Part shown: positions 16,038 to 28,261 of the stretch, in pieces
Numbering within the stretch: the stretch's first letter is position 1
How the letters are laid out: each line of letters starts with the position of its first letter
Assembly (NCBI GenBank): GCA_024305405.1
Contig: JAKNDB010000087.1
Span: 3,722,501-3,786,500 of the forward strand
Length of the DNA: 64,000 nt
Source of the DNA: Dirofilaria immitis
Taxonomy: Eukaryota; Nematoda; Chromadorea; Rhabditida; Onchocercidae
Reading direction: 5' to 3'
Program-made: the position numbers and the translations under genes
The notes under the pieces: generated by a model
The model's input: only the letters and a program-made list of their open reading frames with translations
Database searches by the model: none
Told to the model about the DNA's origin: nothing

Positions 16038-17597
16038 ATGAGTAGCGCCAATTCGACATCGCAGTCGGCGCTGTTGTTGAAGAGGCAGCTTCGAGGTTTC
16101 ACTCAATGAGATAGATGATCATTTTAAAATAGCGCAAACTTTAAACTTCATCTTTGACTTCAAATTTTAAGAATTAGAAGTCTCATAATCCTTAGATTTT
16201 CCGAATGTACATGACTTTGATTTCAACGCATGTATCTTTTAACTTTATCAAGAAACCATCAACTTTAAAACAGTCCTTTGACCTGTTGGTCTGTTCCCAG
16301 TATATCGTTTTTCCATAGTGAATTTAACACTCTATTGCGGAATAAACTTGAATAATGGCGGTAGTCCCTATCTTTTATAAGTCTTGAGTATGATAATACT
16401 TCAGTATGACAATTCATTATATGTTATATTTTTGTACTATTGTTAAGAAGAAGGGAAATAAATCGAAAAATTCATCTGAAATGGAATTGAAAATTTTGTT
16501 TTACAGATTTAAAACAGTCACCAGCGGAAGGATTCTCAGCTGGTCTTCGTGGTGATGTTGAAGATATTTACAAATGGGAAGTAGTTGTATTGGGACCACC
16601 AGATACCCCATAGTAAATTACCTTTAATTTTCTGTGAATGTTTTCAATTTTTCTTCAACAGTATAATTTAATTTTTTTTTCGAAAATATCGGATGAACAA
16701 AGTTTCGCGTTTTGATAAACTAAATACAAAATATTATATCTATCACATGATTCAAACGAAAATTCTCAGTTTCTCGCGTGAAACATCCAAAAAAATTCAG
16801 CGAAGGTGGAGTATTTCGCGCCACACTCGATTTCCCGGCTGATTATCCGCAGCGGCCGCCAAAAATGCGATTCATATCAAAAATCTGGCATCCAAATAGT
16901 ATGCTTCTATTCGTCACACATTCCAGAAATTTCGAATAAAATTGAGCGCCATCTGAATTATTGTCAGAAAAATTCTTGGATGAATTATCTAGCTTATTTT
17001 AAGAGTTTTAGTAGATAATGATGGCAATGTTTGTATATCGATCCTTCATGAGCCAGGCGATGATCGTTATGGCTATGAGAAACCAGAGGAGCGCTGGTTG
17101 CCGGTTCATACAGTCGAAACCATTTTGCTATCTGTTATATCTATGCTTGCAGATCCTAATTACGAATCACCTGCTAATGTTGACGCTGCCGTATGTTTAT
17201 GTTTTATAATACGAGAAATGCAATTGTTAAAATTCTATGTATATCAATTCTTCATGAGGAATTAACAATGATACTTTACATCCTAATAAATTTAATAAGT
17301 ATATTATGTCCATCAGATGATTAAAACGGAACATTTAACTACTTCGCCGTACGATTGTTCATTTTCCATTTCATTTTGGATTATCAACTTCCCGACCTCT
17401 GCTCTAACATTCCCTTTTTCGAGACATTAATTTATTAATAAAATTCCCTACTACGTTGGTAACAGCATTGACTGCTAAACAGTAAAGCAGTTTGCAAGCA
17501 AATTTTCCAAAACTTCCAGAAAATGTTACGCGAAAATTATCCAGCATTTAAAAAGAAAGTTGCTGAATGCGTGCGCAGAACTCAAGAAGAAACTTAG
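16038..17597 (+). CDS. ubc-7: E2 ubiquitin-conjugating enzyme, UBE2G/UBC-7 type
   Basis: Carries ubiquitin as a thioester and passes it to E3 ligases; UBE2G enzymes build K48 chains, including in ER-associated degradation. Exons: 16038-16095, 16507-16612, 16801-16898, 17012-17190, 17520-17597 (TAG), all phases consistent and no frame break. The product is about 172 residues, usual for the family. It begins [18 protein letters not shown] and reads [20 protein letters not shown], then [18 protein letters not shown]. The active-site cysteine lies in [18 protein letters not shown], followed by [19 protein letters not shown]. The long acidic-loop insertion after the cysteine is the UBE2G/UBE2R mark. 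AATAAA motifs near 17686-17699 are likely poly(A) signals. Confidence 0.96.
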
Positions 17598-18762
17598 TTA
17601 CAAATTAACTTATTACATTATAAAATATTTGGGAAATTTACTGTGTGATCGGCATTGAATATAAACTTTTCCATTAATTTTATAAGTTAAATAAATAAAA
17701 TCGTGCAAACGAAAAGGTACTTCGTTCTTCTACAAATTCTTTCTAATCAATTCTTGTATTCTGCAATCAAGTGTTTCAATTATTAAAATAGGAATCTTAA
17801 AAAATGCGATTGATTTCCGTATCACTAATGGATTAAAGAAAAAGGATATAGATTAAAGGAATAAAATTATATTAAAATCTTTTACACTATAAATTATATA
17901 TGCGATGGTCACATTGTTTTTTAAATTTTAAAGGTTAGCGATTATAACGTACTATTGTTGTGAATCTCAAATCTCAATATCAAAAATTGATTGTAAAGTG
18001 TGCTAGCAACGAATGGAAGGAAGGATACAACAACCTGTTTCGTTCTACTTCTAACATGGCATTTATATCATTTGTCAAATCTATTTAAAAGTGCTGCAAA
18101 AGCAATGAGATGATGAGAGGAGGGAAGCAGATTCGATATGTATAAGCTTAACAGTAGTTCCTTTTTCGAAAATCAAAATACACTTAATTTTAATCAGAGG
18201 TAAGAATGAAATGACAAGATGCTAACAACGGTAAACAGTAGCATCCCACTTTTGTTAGATATTTATTGACACGCATGATGACATATTTGTAAGCACTTAA
18301 ATTTACATCACAAAAACACGTTTCGTCCTATTTATTAAAAGAAGAAATGAAGAGAATGGTAATCTACTTAAATCTACTACTTTCACGGCCATTTCAGCGA
18401 CAAAGATCAAAATTACAGCACTAGCATCGTTTTAGTTTAGAAGTCTAGCAGACTTCTAAACTAAAACGGTAAACGCAGAAGAGAAAGGTGAATTAAGCTG
18501 GATGTATTTTGTCGTTCTCTTCACTGTCAAAACAAGTTGTTCCTTTTCCTGATTCCTCTTCAATAATTTGAAAAGCATTGCTTTGATAAGGGACGAGCTT
18601 CTGTGCGTATTGGTGTTATATATTGTTGGGCAATAGTAATTCTGTGCCATTAATGTATTTTTGATACTTTCATTTCATCCAATAGAATTTTAAGTAAAAA
18701 TCTAAGACTTGACTTATTGTTATCATACGTGTATTAACAAAAAGCAGGAAGCTGATATCCGA
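17598..18762. other. Intergenic region between ubc-7 and the DB-module gene
   Basis: A+T-rich, with no convincing coding exon. It should include the ubc-7 3' UTR and the upstream region of the DB-module gene. The one clear structure is the perfect hairpin at 18428-18468. Confidence 0.5.
18428..18468. repeat. Perfect inverted repeat, 19-bp arms with a 3-base loop
   Basis: The left arm CGTTTTAGTTTAGAAGTCT (18428-18446) is followed by AGC and then its exact reverse complement (18450-18468). Such a stem could form in DNA or RNA. It lies about 300 bases upstream of the DB-module gene. There is no downstream T run to suggest a terminator, and no flanking transposon gene. Confidence 0.9.
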
Positions 18763-21700
18763 ATGTTTCTACTGTTTACTGCTATGCTATCAGGTAATTT
18801 TTGTCATCTAATATTTATTATATCGATATTCAGATATAGAATTTAGATTTCATTATATTCGAGAATTCCTTTTAGAAGATTACCATAACGATATTTTGTG
18901 ATAAAATATCTTATCAACAAATTTGATGAAGCGATAGTTTATTCTTTTAGGAAGATTTCAGTATAAATGATTATTTTGTTTTGATTATCTGTAAATTGAA
19001 AAGAATGTAAAAATAAAATAATCGAATGAGCACTTCCGACTTCACGCACCATCTTCATCCTTGTCTTCTTGATTTCTCGTGTATGACGTATCTTTTAGAC
19101 TTGCATGCATACATCTCTCTGTCTCAATTTAAAATAAGCAAAATAACAACGATATCAAATAACTCGAATTCGGTCATAATGTAATAATAAATCACGAATA
19201 AAAATGATAACAGAGCATGGAAATTACTCTAGGTGTATTGGGCCAGCAAACCCGGTTCTTGTTGCCGTTATCGCTTCAAAATCAACGGTTACGAAACGCT
19301 TCGCTTTTCATGTTGCACTCTCAAAAGCATCCGTTTCTGCACAACCGCAAATGCGAAATCGTTTAAGAAATTCGCAAGACAGTTTATTGTTAGCTGTTCA
19401 TAGATCTCAATACGAAAAGCAAATTTTGAAAAATGTGAGTATCATTCGAAGGTCGACATTGACATCGTCAGAATCAGTTTCATATATGGTTGGTGCTATT
19501 TACAGTTGACTAATTTTCCAAGCATTGAAGGACCTAGATCGCTAATAAAATAGAAAAATTATCGATTCAGGAAAAAGCAGCAGCAGAAGCAGAAAAAACA
19601 GTATAGATGCATCTGGCATTTTGAGTTAAATGAAAGCTTCATAAAATATCTCTATATCTTTATCATAATAGCTTGAGCTTTATTTTTAGCTTCAATTTGA
19701 TTATATTGGAAAGTACTGAGAATATTTTTGAAATATTTCTGCCTTCTACTCCTTCTTCTCCCTTTTTCTTTCACAAAATTTTGCATGTTTTGGGATTAGA
19801 GCAATAAAATGTCTGCGATTAGGCCGAATGTCCAAATGAGTTGAATTGAAGAAAAGGATCTCTTATGGGCCAGATATGGAAGTAACAACCGTCAAAAATG
19901 ATTGCAGTCATATTTGCTACGAGATTTTACTAAACAAAAAGGAAAAAAGCAGTATCTTAGAGGTTAAAGTTTATCATAAACAGTACAACAAAACACATTG
20001 CATGACAAATCCTTTTTATAATTTTTGGTGCTACTGCTAGAATTTGCAAAGAATTAAAATAAAGGATTTGAAAGTAAGAAAAGGGTAAATGACAAAGATG
20101 AAGGAATATTAAATGATCTTAACACAGTACAAAAGTAAGTACCTGTTGCAGAATAATGAGCAGATATTACGACGCAAAAATGATATGCGACATCGAGATT
20201 TGCCTATTACATCCACAGTGCATCAAAAGACGTTAAATGAAAATGATAAAATGAATGCTTTTGAGCATATGCCTTTTCAAAATGGTAATTTTTTCCACCT
20301 ATTCTATCAAAGTTTATCAATGAATCGAAATAAAACTTTACTAAATCCAAGAATTCCTCCTTGAACAAGTAATTATTATTTCCTATCCTAAAAATCCCAA
20401 TCAGACGAACGATCTGTAGAGCGCGATACAGGACTAAGTGTAACACAAAGAGATGAACGGTTGGAGAAATTACAGCAATTAACCAGCCTCAAGTTTGAAT
20501 TTGTCCAAACAAAAACTCCAATATCAATTACATCGAATGAACAACCAAAGAATACATCACAGTCTCGACAACGATCTCTTATCTTGTAAGTTGTTATAAT
20601 CGTAAAAATTACTTCAATTTCACTGGTACTGTTTCAGTCACGTAACTATTATTTTATTTGTTATAAATTTTTCAGAGAACGGTCATTTCAACCAGAATGG
20701 CCTAAAACATCACAGTTGCCAATGCTAACAGTTGTTATGTATGACCCTCAAAAGTCATTGAATAACCATATTGTCAATAATAGAACATCTCAAACAATGC
20801 GACAATCAACGCAAGCATCTTTGATATGGAAAGATCAATCTCGAACGGATGCGGATGATATAAGAAAAATTCTACTTGTTAGTTTTTATTTGAAGATTTT
20901 GATAATTAAGAACTATGACAATTATCTCTCATCTATGCAAATATCAATAATGCCATTAACATGAGCATGTTATAGAACACCAATGACATCTTCTTGGAAT
21001 GTTGCAAAAACAAAAATGTTAATGTCCAGTGTGAATCTCGATGCAATTTTGACATTTTAAATCGCAGAGTGGTAAAAATTAACCTTTTTCATAATGTTTC
21101 TCTTTTTCCTTTTCAGTTTTCGTTAAAAAGACTTTTATATAAGACTTCATTTATGCTAACTAGACATGGGACAGATTACATCCAATAGTTCCAAATGGAA
21201 ATTTTGATAAATCCGTGATGATATCATGATATTTTCAAAATAAGCACTATCCTCCATGATGTTATTTGCAAAATTTATTCTAGTATTCTGTACAATTTAT
21301 ATCGTAACTAATATCCAGATTACCAACTTCACTTAGAAGTAACGTTGTCTGAAGAGTATGAGATATCACGAATTTCAAAAATAATTGTGATATATAAAGA
21401 CTAAAACGAGAGTATATGGGGATACCACTATAATCAGTTCGAATAAATGCCATAAAATAAAAATGTAGGAAATTTTTTATATCACTGACATGAATGTTGT
21501 TCGATATAATGTATTCCATATATTCACATTTTAATATTAACATATCATACTTGTTACTTGTTTTTAATTGTCGTGGCACTCAACTATATCATTGCAAATT
21601 GAAAATATGTAGTTCGTAAGTGCTTTGAACATTAGTAATTGCTATTGGGGAATAGTTTAAAATACACTAGATTGAAAGGATTAAACTCTAGAAAACGATT

Positions 21701-22236
21701 CGCATTTTTTATTAAAGACTGTCGAGTAATTGCAACACCGTCAACTGGTTCGTGAAATGAAATGAATTTCTAATAAACTTCTTACAAATTACAGTTGACG
21801 GCAATGTTTATTGGCTCGGATCCATGTCCCGGTAGTAATGGTCGAAAATTATTATCATGCGCTGCTCAGGATTCCGATCATACCAATTGCTGCCGTACAA
21901 ATGGTGTACAGCGGACAACTGCTGGTGACAAATGTCTATTATTTTGTCAAATGTCTCTTGAATCCAACTTTCAGGTTCTATGATCAGTTATCTATTTAAA
22001 TTCTAGAAATTAACTTACACACATACCGCGATATACGAATTTCAGTGCTGAATAGAAATTTTAGAAATTAACTTATAGTTTAGTCTCAATAATTCCAAGG
22101 CATATTTTTGGATTTTCAAGAAAATGGGACTTTTCAGGCAGATATAAGTATGATGCCGTGTTGGGGTGTACTTCATGAAATCAAACAATGCTTTCGTTTT
22201 GCTCTCATTCAAAATCAAACCATTAAGATCACTTAA
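18763..22236 (+). CDS. Secreted DB-module (nematode cysteine-rich) protein
   Basis: Exons: 18763-18793, 19233-19434, 20128-20284, 20405-20585, 20676-20877, 20976-21071, 21795-21974, 22138-22236 (TAA). Exon 1 encodes a signal peptide, MFLLFTAMLS, continued across the splice by GVLGQQ. A polar, low-conservation middle region follows. The C-terminal 125 residues form the DB module: IFLECCKNKNV, QCESRCNFD, MFIGSDPCPG, LLSCAAQDSDHTNCC, GDKCLLFCQM, then cysteines in MPCWGV and IKQCF, twelve in all. This nematode module occurs in secreted or extracellular-matrix proteins, some related to Ig/Fn3-type proteins; its molecular role is largely unknown. A one-base loss at 19349-19351 (A3, four expected) shifts exon 2. 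Correction restores phase 0 into the next exon. Exon usage between 19435 and 20127 is not certain. Confidence 0.82.
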
Positions 22237-22647
22237 TGTCTAAAGCGACAAATTCAACATCAGATGTTTTCGATTCTGATTTCATACGAATAAAATGCGA
22301 TTTTGTTTATCAATATCCCTAAATTTAGCTTCAGTAATTACAAATTATCATCTCAAATTAAGATTCAAATTATCATCTCAAATTAAGATCAACAAATCAC
22401 AACAAGTTCGAGTACTGTACTATAAAAATGCCTAAGATTTCTGTTTCCTCTGCTTCGAATTCTTTTCACTACTTAGTTCTGTGAACTGCACCAATTATAT
22501 CGGGAGAAATATTTTGTGACATGTGCAACTAAAAGGATTTTAATACTTTTATCCGAAATGAAGCAAAATGAAATTTAATAATTTTTGAGATTATGATTAA
22601 AGAACAAAAACAATAAAAATTTCCAAGACGACCTTCTGAAAGTGATT
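22237..22647. other. Intergenic region between convergent DB-module gene and phb-2
   Basis: About 410 bases separating two stop codons on opposite strands. It holds both 3' UTRs and the tandem duplication at 22341-22390. No gene is seen. Confidence 0.55.
22341..22390. repeat. 25-bp tandem duplication, two copies
   Basis: The unit beginning CAAATTATCATCTCAAATTA is repeated immediately, with one difference in the last base. The position between two 3' ends suggests neutral slippage. Confidence 0.9.
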
Positions 22648-25138
22648 TTACCGCTTTAGTTTGTCTTTACTGTCAACACTAAGGTAATCTTCATCGGCAA
22701 TATTTAGCATTAGGCCACCGGACGGCAGATAAACCTACAAGTTAAAATACATGACTTATTCAAATTAAGACCCAATATGATCCACATAAACTGGTTTAAA
22801 ACCAATAACATCAATATCTTTAAACCAAATAATCAAGAGACCTTATTAGTCATTTGGAAACCAAATTTTATAAATCTGATAATTTTGGAGAATTTCCCAT
22901 AAAAAAGCTAACTCTGTTGTTCGCTGTTTCCGATATAATTTTCGCGATCTTTTGTGCTGCACGAATTTTACGCAACTTTAAGAAGCCTGGATCTCGTTTA
23001 ATTGCTTCGCCTATCTGAAAAACACTTCCTGCTGATGAAGTACGATTCGACATAGAGTCATACTTTGCATATTTGCAGCAAAGACAAGAAAAATGTACAC
23101 AGGTTTCGAAAAAACATCCATATTTTGTCACTCTTTTACGTAATGTCTTCGTAGCTGTAATTCATAATTTTCGTCGTTTTTTACAGCGAAAACTTTTGGG
23201 CTATTCAGCTTCGCCAAGATCAACGACATTTACACGAAAAACACAAGCAAAATGCCAATAAAAGTAAAATTTCAACAAAATTAAAAAAATAATAGTATAA
23301 TCAACTTACAAGTTTGGCAGACTGAGCTTCACCTTCAGCCTGCACGATTTTTTCCTGTCTCTGTTGTTTTGCTCTTTCAACTAGAAACGATGCACGTTGA
23401 GCTTCTTGGGCTGCAACTTGTTTTGCTTCTACAGCAGCAGAATACTGCGGCGAAAAAGCTAACTCCGTAATTGCCACATCGTCCAAAATAATGTTAAAAT
23501 CCAGTGCTCTCTCTTAAAAATTTTCGATGAATAAATTATAGAATAAATAACCAAAGCCTTTCTAAAATAAACTTTGAATTTTGATGTAAACAATACCAGA
23601 ATGACAAAAAAGTTACTGGAAGGCTAATAAAAGTACTGAGGGCTACCAAATGAGAGGATAATCAAGTGAAAAATTACCGATGAGACCTTTACGAACAAGT
23701 AAAGAAACTTGTTGTCGTTGCGTTATCAATTGGGAAGCGTTAAATTTTGCTACAACACTTTTAAGCACCTATAAAGAGAAGCAATGAAAACACATACAGT
23801 AAATTTGGAGATTTTACAAACAATACACAAAGAAATGGTAACTATTACATAAACTATCTTTCAGACTATCACTAAAAGAGTTCCGTAAATGCTTCGAAAG
23901 ATTATGTAAATGGGTTTGATTTCGCTGGCTCTTCAGAACATTACTTTTGCACAAAATAATTAAAGCAAAGGTTCTGTAAAGTTTTTATTATATAACTATA
24001 ATTTAAGTAAGCATCGCTTTTCTTTCCCGTTTTTTTTAATTTCTAACCTATGATCTGTAGAGATTATTATCCTCCTAAGTAATTATCATTGTGAGTATGA
24101 AGACTACTCTTTGCAATGTATATATGAATGTTGTTTAATGTCTTGAAACATCGTATCGCATTAAATATAAAACCAACCTTGCTCTCTCGACTCTAACAGT
24201 TTTTGAATTGTATTTTAAAATGTTATAATGCTGGAATTCTAGCTTACAAACCTCGTTGCAAATCGAAGGTAAAATTCTTTCTTCCCAGTTCTGTCCCAGC
24301 ATCCGATATATTTTTGGTAATGATGAAGGATCGGGACGTGAAAGAACACGCAGACCAATGTTCACCATCTAAATGTTCAAACACAGATGATTACAACTGA
24401 AGCATCTGCTTTTTGAAAACTGCAATAATTCATAATAGAGCGATACCAATATTTTTATTACACGTAGCAGAGATCAAATATACTTCACAGTGAGAAAGAT
24501 ATTTCTGAAGCGGATATGAGCTATAAAAAACATGCCGCTAAGAAGAAAAAATAACCTGCAAATCCTTGCTTCCAGTTGGTGAACGAATCTGATTGGGGCG
24601 GGCACGAATATCATATATAATTGGATATTGGAACCACGGCACTCGGAAGTGTAGTCCTTCTTTATAGACAGCATCACCAACACCACCAACTCGGTTAAAC
24701 ATTATTGCTCTGTGTCCAGCGTCAACTACAAATTTTCTTTTAAACATACCGCAATTAGAGTTCTAGCTCCAGTTGATACTTGAGTTCTAAGTTACACAAA
24801 TTTTTCCTTTTAACATACATATAATCTGATTCGAAAAATTGCTGAGTTAAAACAATTAAATAAACTTCAGAAACGGAAAAAGTTTTCGTTAATAAAAGAA
24901 GTGCATATAGAGAAGGAAAAGATCAACGAACTTCAGCAAGCATGAATTTAGAAGTTTACAAAATCCTTTATTTAATTAAGTCCGAGAGCCTTTTCACTTA
25001 ATTACAGTGCCAGAATAATTAGAGAAAAAATACCAGAAAAAGTGATTCCTTTATGCCGAATCCAGTAGCCACAGTGCCAGCTATAAGAGCAAGACTCTTC
25101 GGGCCAACGTCCATCAATAATTTCTCAAAATTAGCCAT
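22648..25138 (-). CDS. phb-2: Prohibitin 2
   Basis: A subunit of the ring-shaped PHB1/PHB2 complex in the mitochondrial inner membrane, which scaffolds membrane proteins and affects cristae and m-AAA protease activity. Minus-strand exons: 25138-25034, 24725-24556, 24368-24252, 23768-23678, 23512-23310, 23014-22913, 22734-22648 (TAA). The N-terminus [15 protein letters not shown] precedes a hydrophobic anchor ([15 protein letters not shown]). Family signatures are [87 protein letters not shown] and the coiled-coil [15 protein letters not shown]. It closely resembles the C. elegans protein and is full length (about 290 residues). One frame break at 25037-25041 (five A on the + strand, six expected) lies at the end of exon 1. 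The correction gives SLFSVDAGHRA and the right phase. The C3orf33-like gene lies about 560 bases upstream on the same strand. Confidence 0.95.
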
Positions 25139-25694
25139 CAAAAAGTTTTCCGTAACAACAAAGAAAAACTATGGAATTCGAACGTCTGAAATTCGAATGA
25201 CCGTTATAATCGATACACAAAGAGAGGAAAGCCTTAAACAGTGCTTCCATTATTCCATATATACATTACAGAGGATTCAATAAAGAGAAATCGTGAAAAA
25301 ATATAAGATTAAATGCAAATACATGATCTGTACATACATTTGCCAAGTTAAGTGACGAAAAGAGTTATTACATGGAATTTTTATCAGCGTAATTTTAAAA
25401 TAATTTTCATTCAAACCAATTTTTACAAAAAATTAAGCATTTCTAACATACAATCAACATTCTTCAAACTCTAATTTAGTAAAAACCTGATATCTAAGAA
25501 ATTAAGAAAACAGATGAATATACGCATATTTTAATGGCAATCGATGCAAATAACTTAAAATAATAGCTAAATGAATTAAATGTTAAAATAGGGTTCATAA
25601 TAATTTCATTGATCGGATTTACTTTGAGAAAACTTATCAATCCTTCTTTTCATCAAACTATTTAATGTCATTGACGCATTTGCTAATTGTTGCA
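25139..25694 (-). other. Short spacer between C3orf33-like gene and phb-2
   Basis: About 560 bases between the upstream stop and the phb-2 start, both on the minus strand. No coding exon is seen. The spacing is compatible with an intercistronic region of an operon, but no spliced-leader acceptor immediately before the phb-2 ATG could be fixed by eye. Confidence 0.4.
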
Positions 25695-27574
25695 TTATTT
25701 TATATGTTTTTGGCTTAAAACAATGATGAGTTTAACTGCTTGTTTCGATATGCGATTTCCAGTGATAAACATTTCTTTGCCGACAACTGCAGTTCCTATC
25801 TAAACATTGCAAATATTTCACATAGTAAACTAAACAAAATTTATAACCCCCAGTAAGAGAACGTCTTATCATAAAACTCGACAACAATGCAGTGATGTTG
25901 TGTTTTTCATAAATAATTACCTGAATGAGAGCTAAAATTCTGCTCTATCATTCAATCGTTTTTCCGGAAGATTAAAATTGCGTAATTTTTCCAAAAATAT
26001 CTACTTAGCATTTAAATATATTTTCCTTATTTTTTTAGTGAATTTACAAATATAATTTTTACATTTATATAACATAAAATTACCAGAAATCTTGTTATTG
26101 CCGCTGAACGGATGATCTGTTTCAAAGTAGCAGGATATGAAAACACAATTTCTGCCCATGTATCATACGTCCATAATCCTAATCCTCGACGATCTGCGAT
26201 CTAAAACGTTTCTATACGAATGATAAAATTTGATAAATATTAAGATTACGATTCTTTAAAGAGCTTAAATTGAAAATATATTCCTGTGTTTGATCTTCAA
26301 AGCATTATTTTTAAGCGATTTAAAAAAAAAAAGACCTTTTCAGACATGACCAATTTTGATATCAACCTAGAATACGAGGGATTAGTTTTCAATGCATCCA
26401 CATGCTCTGGATTACTCAATGATATCACACGTGCAAAACCTCGACGTATCAAATCCACATTTAAATTTGTTTGCAGAAATCGTTCCTGCAAATCCACATG
26501 AAATAAACTTATATATAAATTTATCGTGCAGTCACATTAACTTTAAAATCGATTACGTTTTGAGAAAAAAATTAGAAAAGTCAAAAATGACCTTTCTCAA
26601 GTAAATTTCAGCATCGATGCATCTGTTATTTTCAACAGTCTTGATAGCAGAGAAAATATCTGGCTACTACGAAGACGTATATCTTTCGCAAGATACTCCG
26701 AACCAGCGTCCGAAACATCAATACCCGCAAGTCGTACATCAAGCAATCCTGGCTACACATTTTCTAAAGTAATTCGAAAATATTCAACAGTGAATAACTG
26801 TCCTGTCTATGCATGTCTTTCTTTGTAGAAGTCATGAATTAAATGAATACTTAGTTAAAAACATCTATTTCAACTTGTTTGTAAATTCAAAACATTAAAA
26901 TTACGCATTACCTGAATGGATTTTTTTAATAAAAAATCTCGGCACTGTGAATGTTGGTATATGCTCAACTTTTATGTAACCATTTGAATGAACAGCACGA
27001 ACAATTCCTTTCAGTTCAATCTGCTTTTGTATACCTCAAGAGGTATCTCTGACACTTTTTCATATTTCGAAAACTGAAATTTGTAAAATCAATCAAAATA
27101 TGCACAATATTTCCAATGATGGTTAACGGAAAGCCGTTGTTTCAGAGTTAGGCAGTATCACAAAAAAATACGTATTGCTCTAAAATGCAATCTTTTGGCA
27201 TCGTTAATTTCAATTAAAGAGAACTGATAGAAAATAAAACGGTTCAATATACCAAATTAAAATTACGTTCGCCTCAAAAGTTAAGAAAATACCATTCTTG
27301 TTTTCCGAACAAATAAGATAATGCTCCAAATTCCTCCACCGTAAATAATGCCCTGTAATAAGAATATTTCATAATGTATTGCTAAAATAATAAAATTCTA
27401 AAATGTTGTCAGGTACAAAATGTCCAGTCCCTTTTCTTACTAAGTTATTAATAAAGAATTGTAGATCTCGAATATTATGAGCTAAAGAATTAAATTTTAT
27501 TTGAAAAATCAGACCCTTATCAAGGTAGCATAGCGACGATCATCAGCCCCGCTGAATATTACTTCATGCGTCAT
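25695..27574 (-). CDS. C3orf33-like membrane-anchored protein with SNase-like fold
   Basis: Minus-strand exons: 27574-27515, 27352-27293, 27073-26912, 26748-26592, 26485-26351, 26200-26084, 25799-25695 (TAA). Product about 230 residues. The short N-terminus MTHEVIFSGADDRRYATLIR is followed by a single predicted membrane segment (GIIYGGGIWSIILFV). The OB/SNase-like part contains IPLEVYKKQIELKGIVRAV, IKVEHIPTFTVP, LLDVRLAGIDVSDAGSE and QTNLNVDLIRRGFARV. The order and spacing match human C3orf33 (PVEFIRRNVKLRGR, LEIEHIPI, LVKLAGVEL, SVNLNEEILRRG). No catalytic nuclease residues are evident. From memory, fly and human relatives have been tied to mitochondrial inner-membrane organisation, but this is not shown by the sequence. 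Two one-base losses, at 27025-27028 and 26603-26605, break the frame; correcting both gives continuous homology and phase. Identification rests on recalled similarity. Confidence 0.72.
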
Positions 27575-28227
27575 TATCCTGTTTTCTTCACCACTCTAAA
27601 TCGCTGCAGTTGTTTTATTTATTTCTCACAACTGAAGCCTATAAAAAATTTCAACAATTGTAAAAACAATAGTCTCACCCTGCCTTAGATATAAATTTCA
27701 ACAGTAAAGAAATTTGAAATTAAACAGGGCTACACTTTAAACTGAAAATTCCCTTGCCCACCAGACCTAATACAACATTTCAAAGCACCATAGAATGATC
27801 ACGTCTCCCCGGACTCTCTAATAAATCCCTTGGTTGGTCTGATATAAATCAAACTTCAATATATTACAATAGCATAAGAATGACTTGCTGGGACAGAATG
27901 AAAACGAGATCCTTTTATCGGGAGGAACAATTCCATGTTACAAAATGGAAGTGGTTGCATGCATGTGCAAAAATGGACTGATTAAAATTGTGATGTTGCA
28001 TGTCGTGCAATATTATTAGTTATAAACTGTCATTTTGCTTCTATCCATTACATCAAACACGCCACAATAATGAATACTAATACCGTTAAGCGCCCAGTTT
28101 CGTAACAGATAGTTAATATTCATCTACTCACTTTTTTCAAATACCTCTTCAAAGCTTAATCTTAATCTTATGCTTCTTCTCTCTGTCTTTTCTTTCCTCT
28201 CTCTTTCTTCCTTCCTTTCTCTCCCTC

Positions 28228-28261
<34 letters not shown>

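Noticed and set aside
19846..20040. Cysteine-containing 64-residue open frame in an intron of the DB-module gene
   Set aside because: Flanking exons join in phase without it and its cysteine spacing fits no DB module; an alternative exon cannot be excluded.
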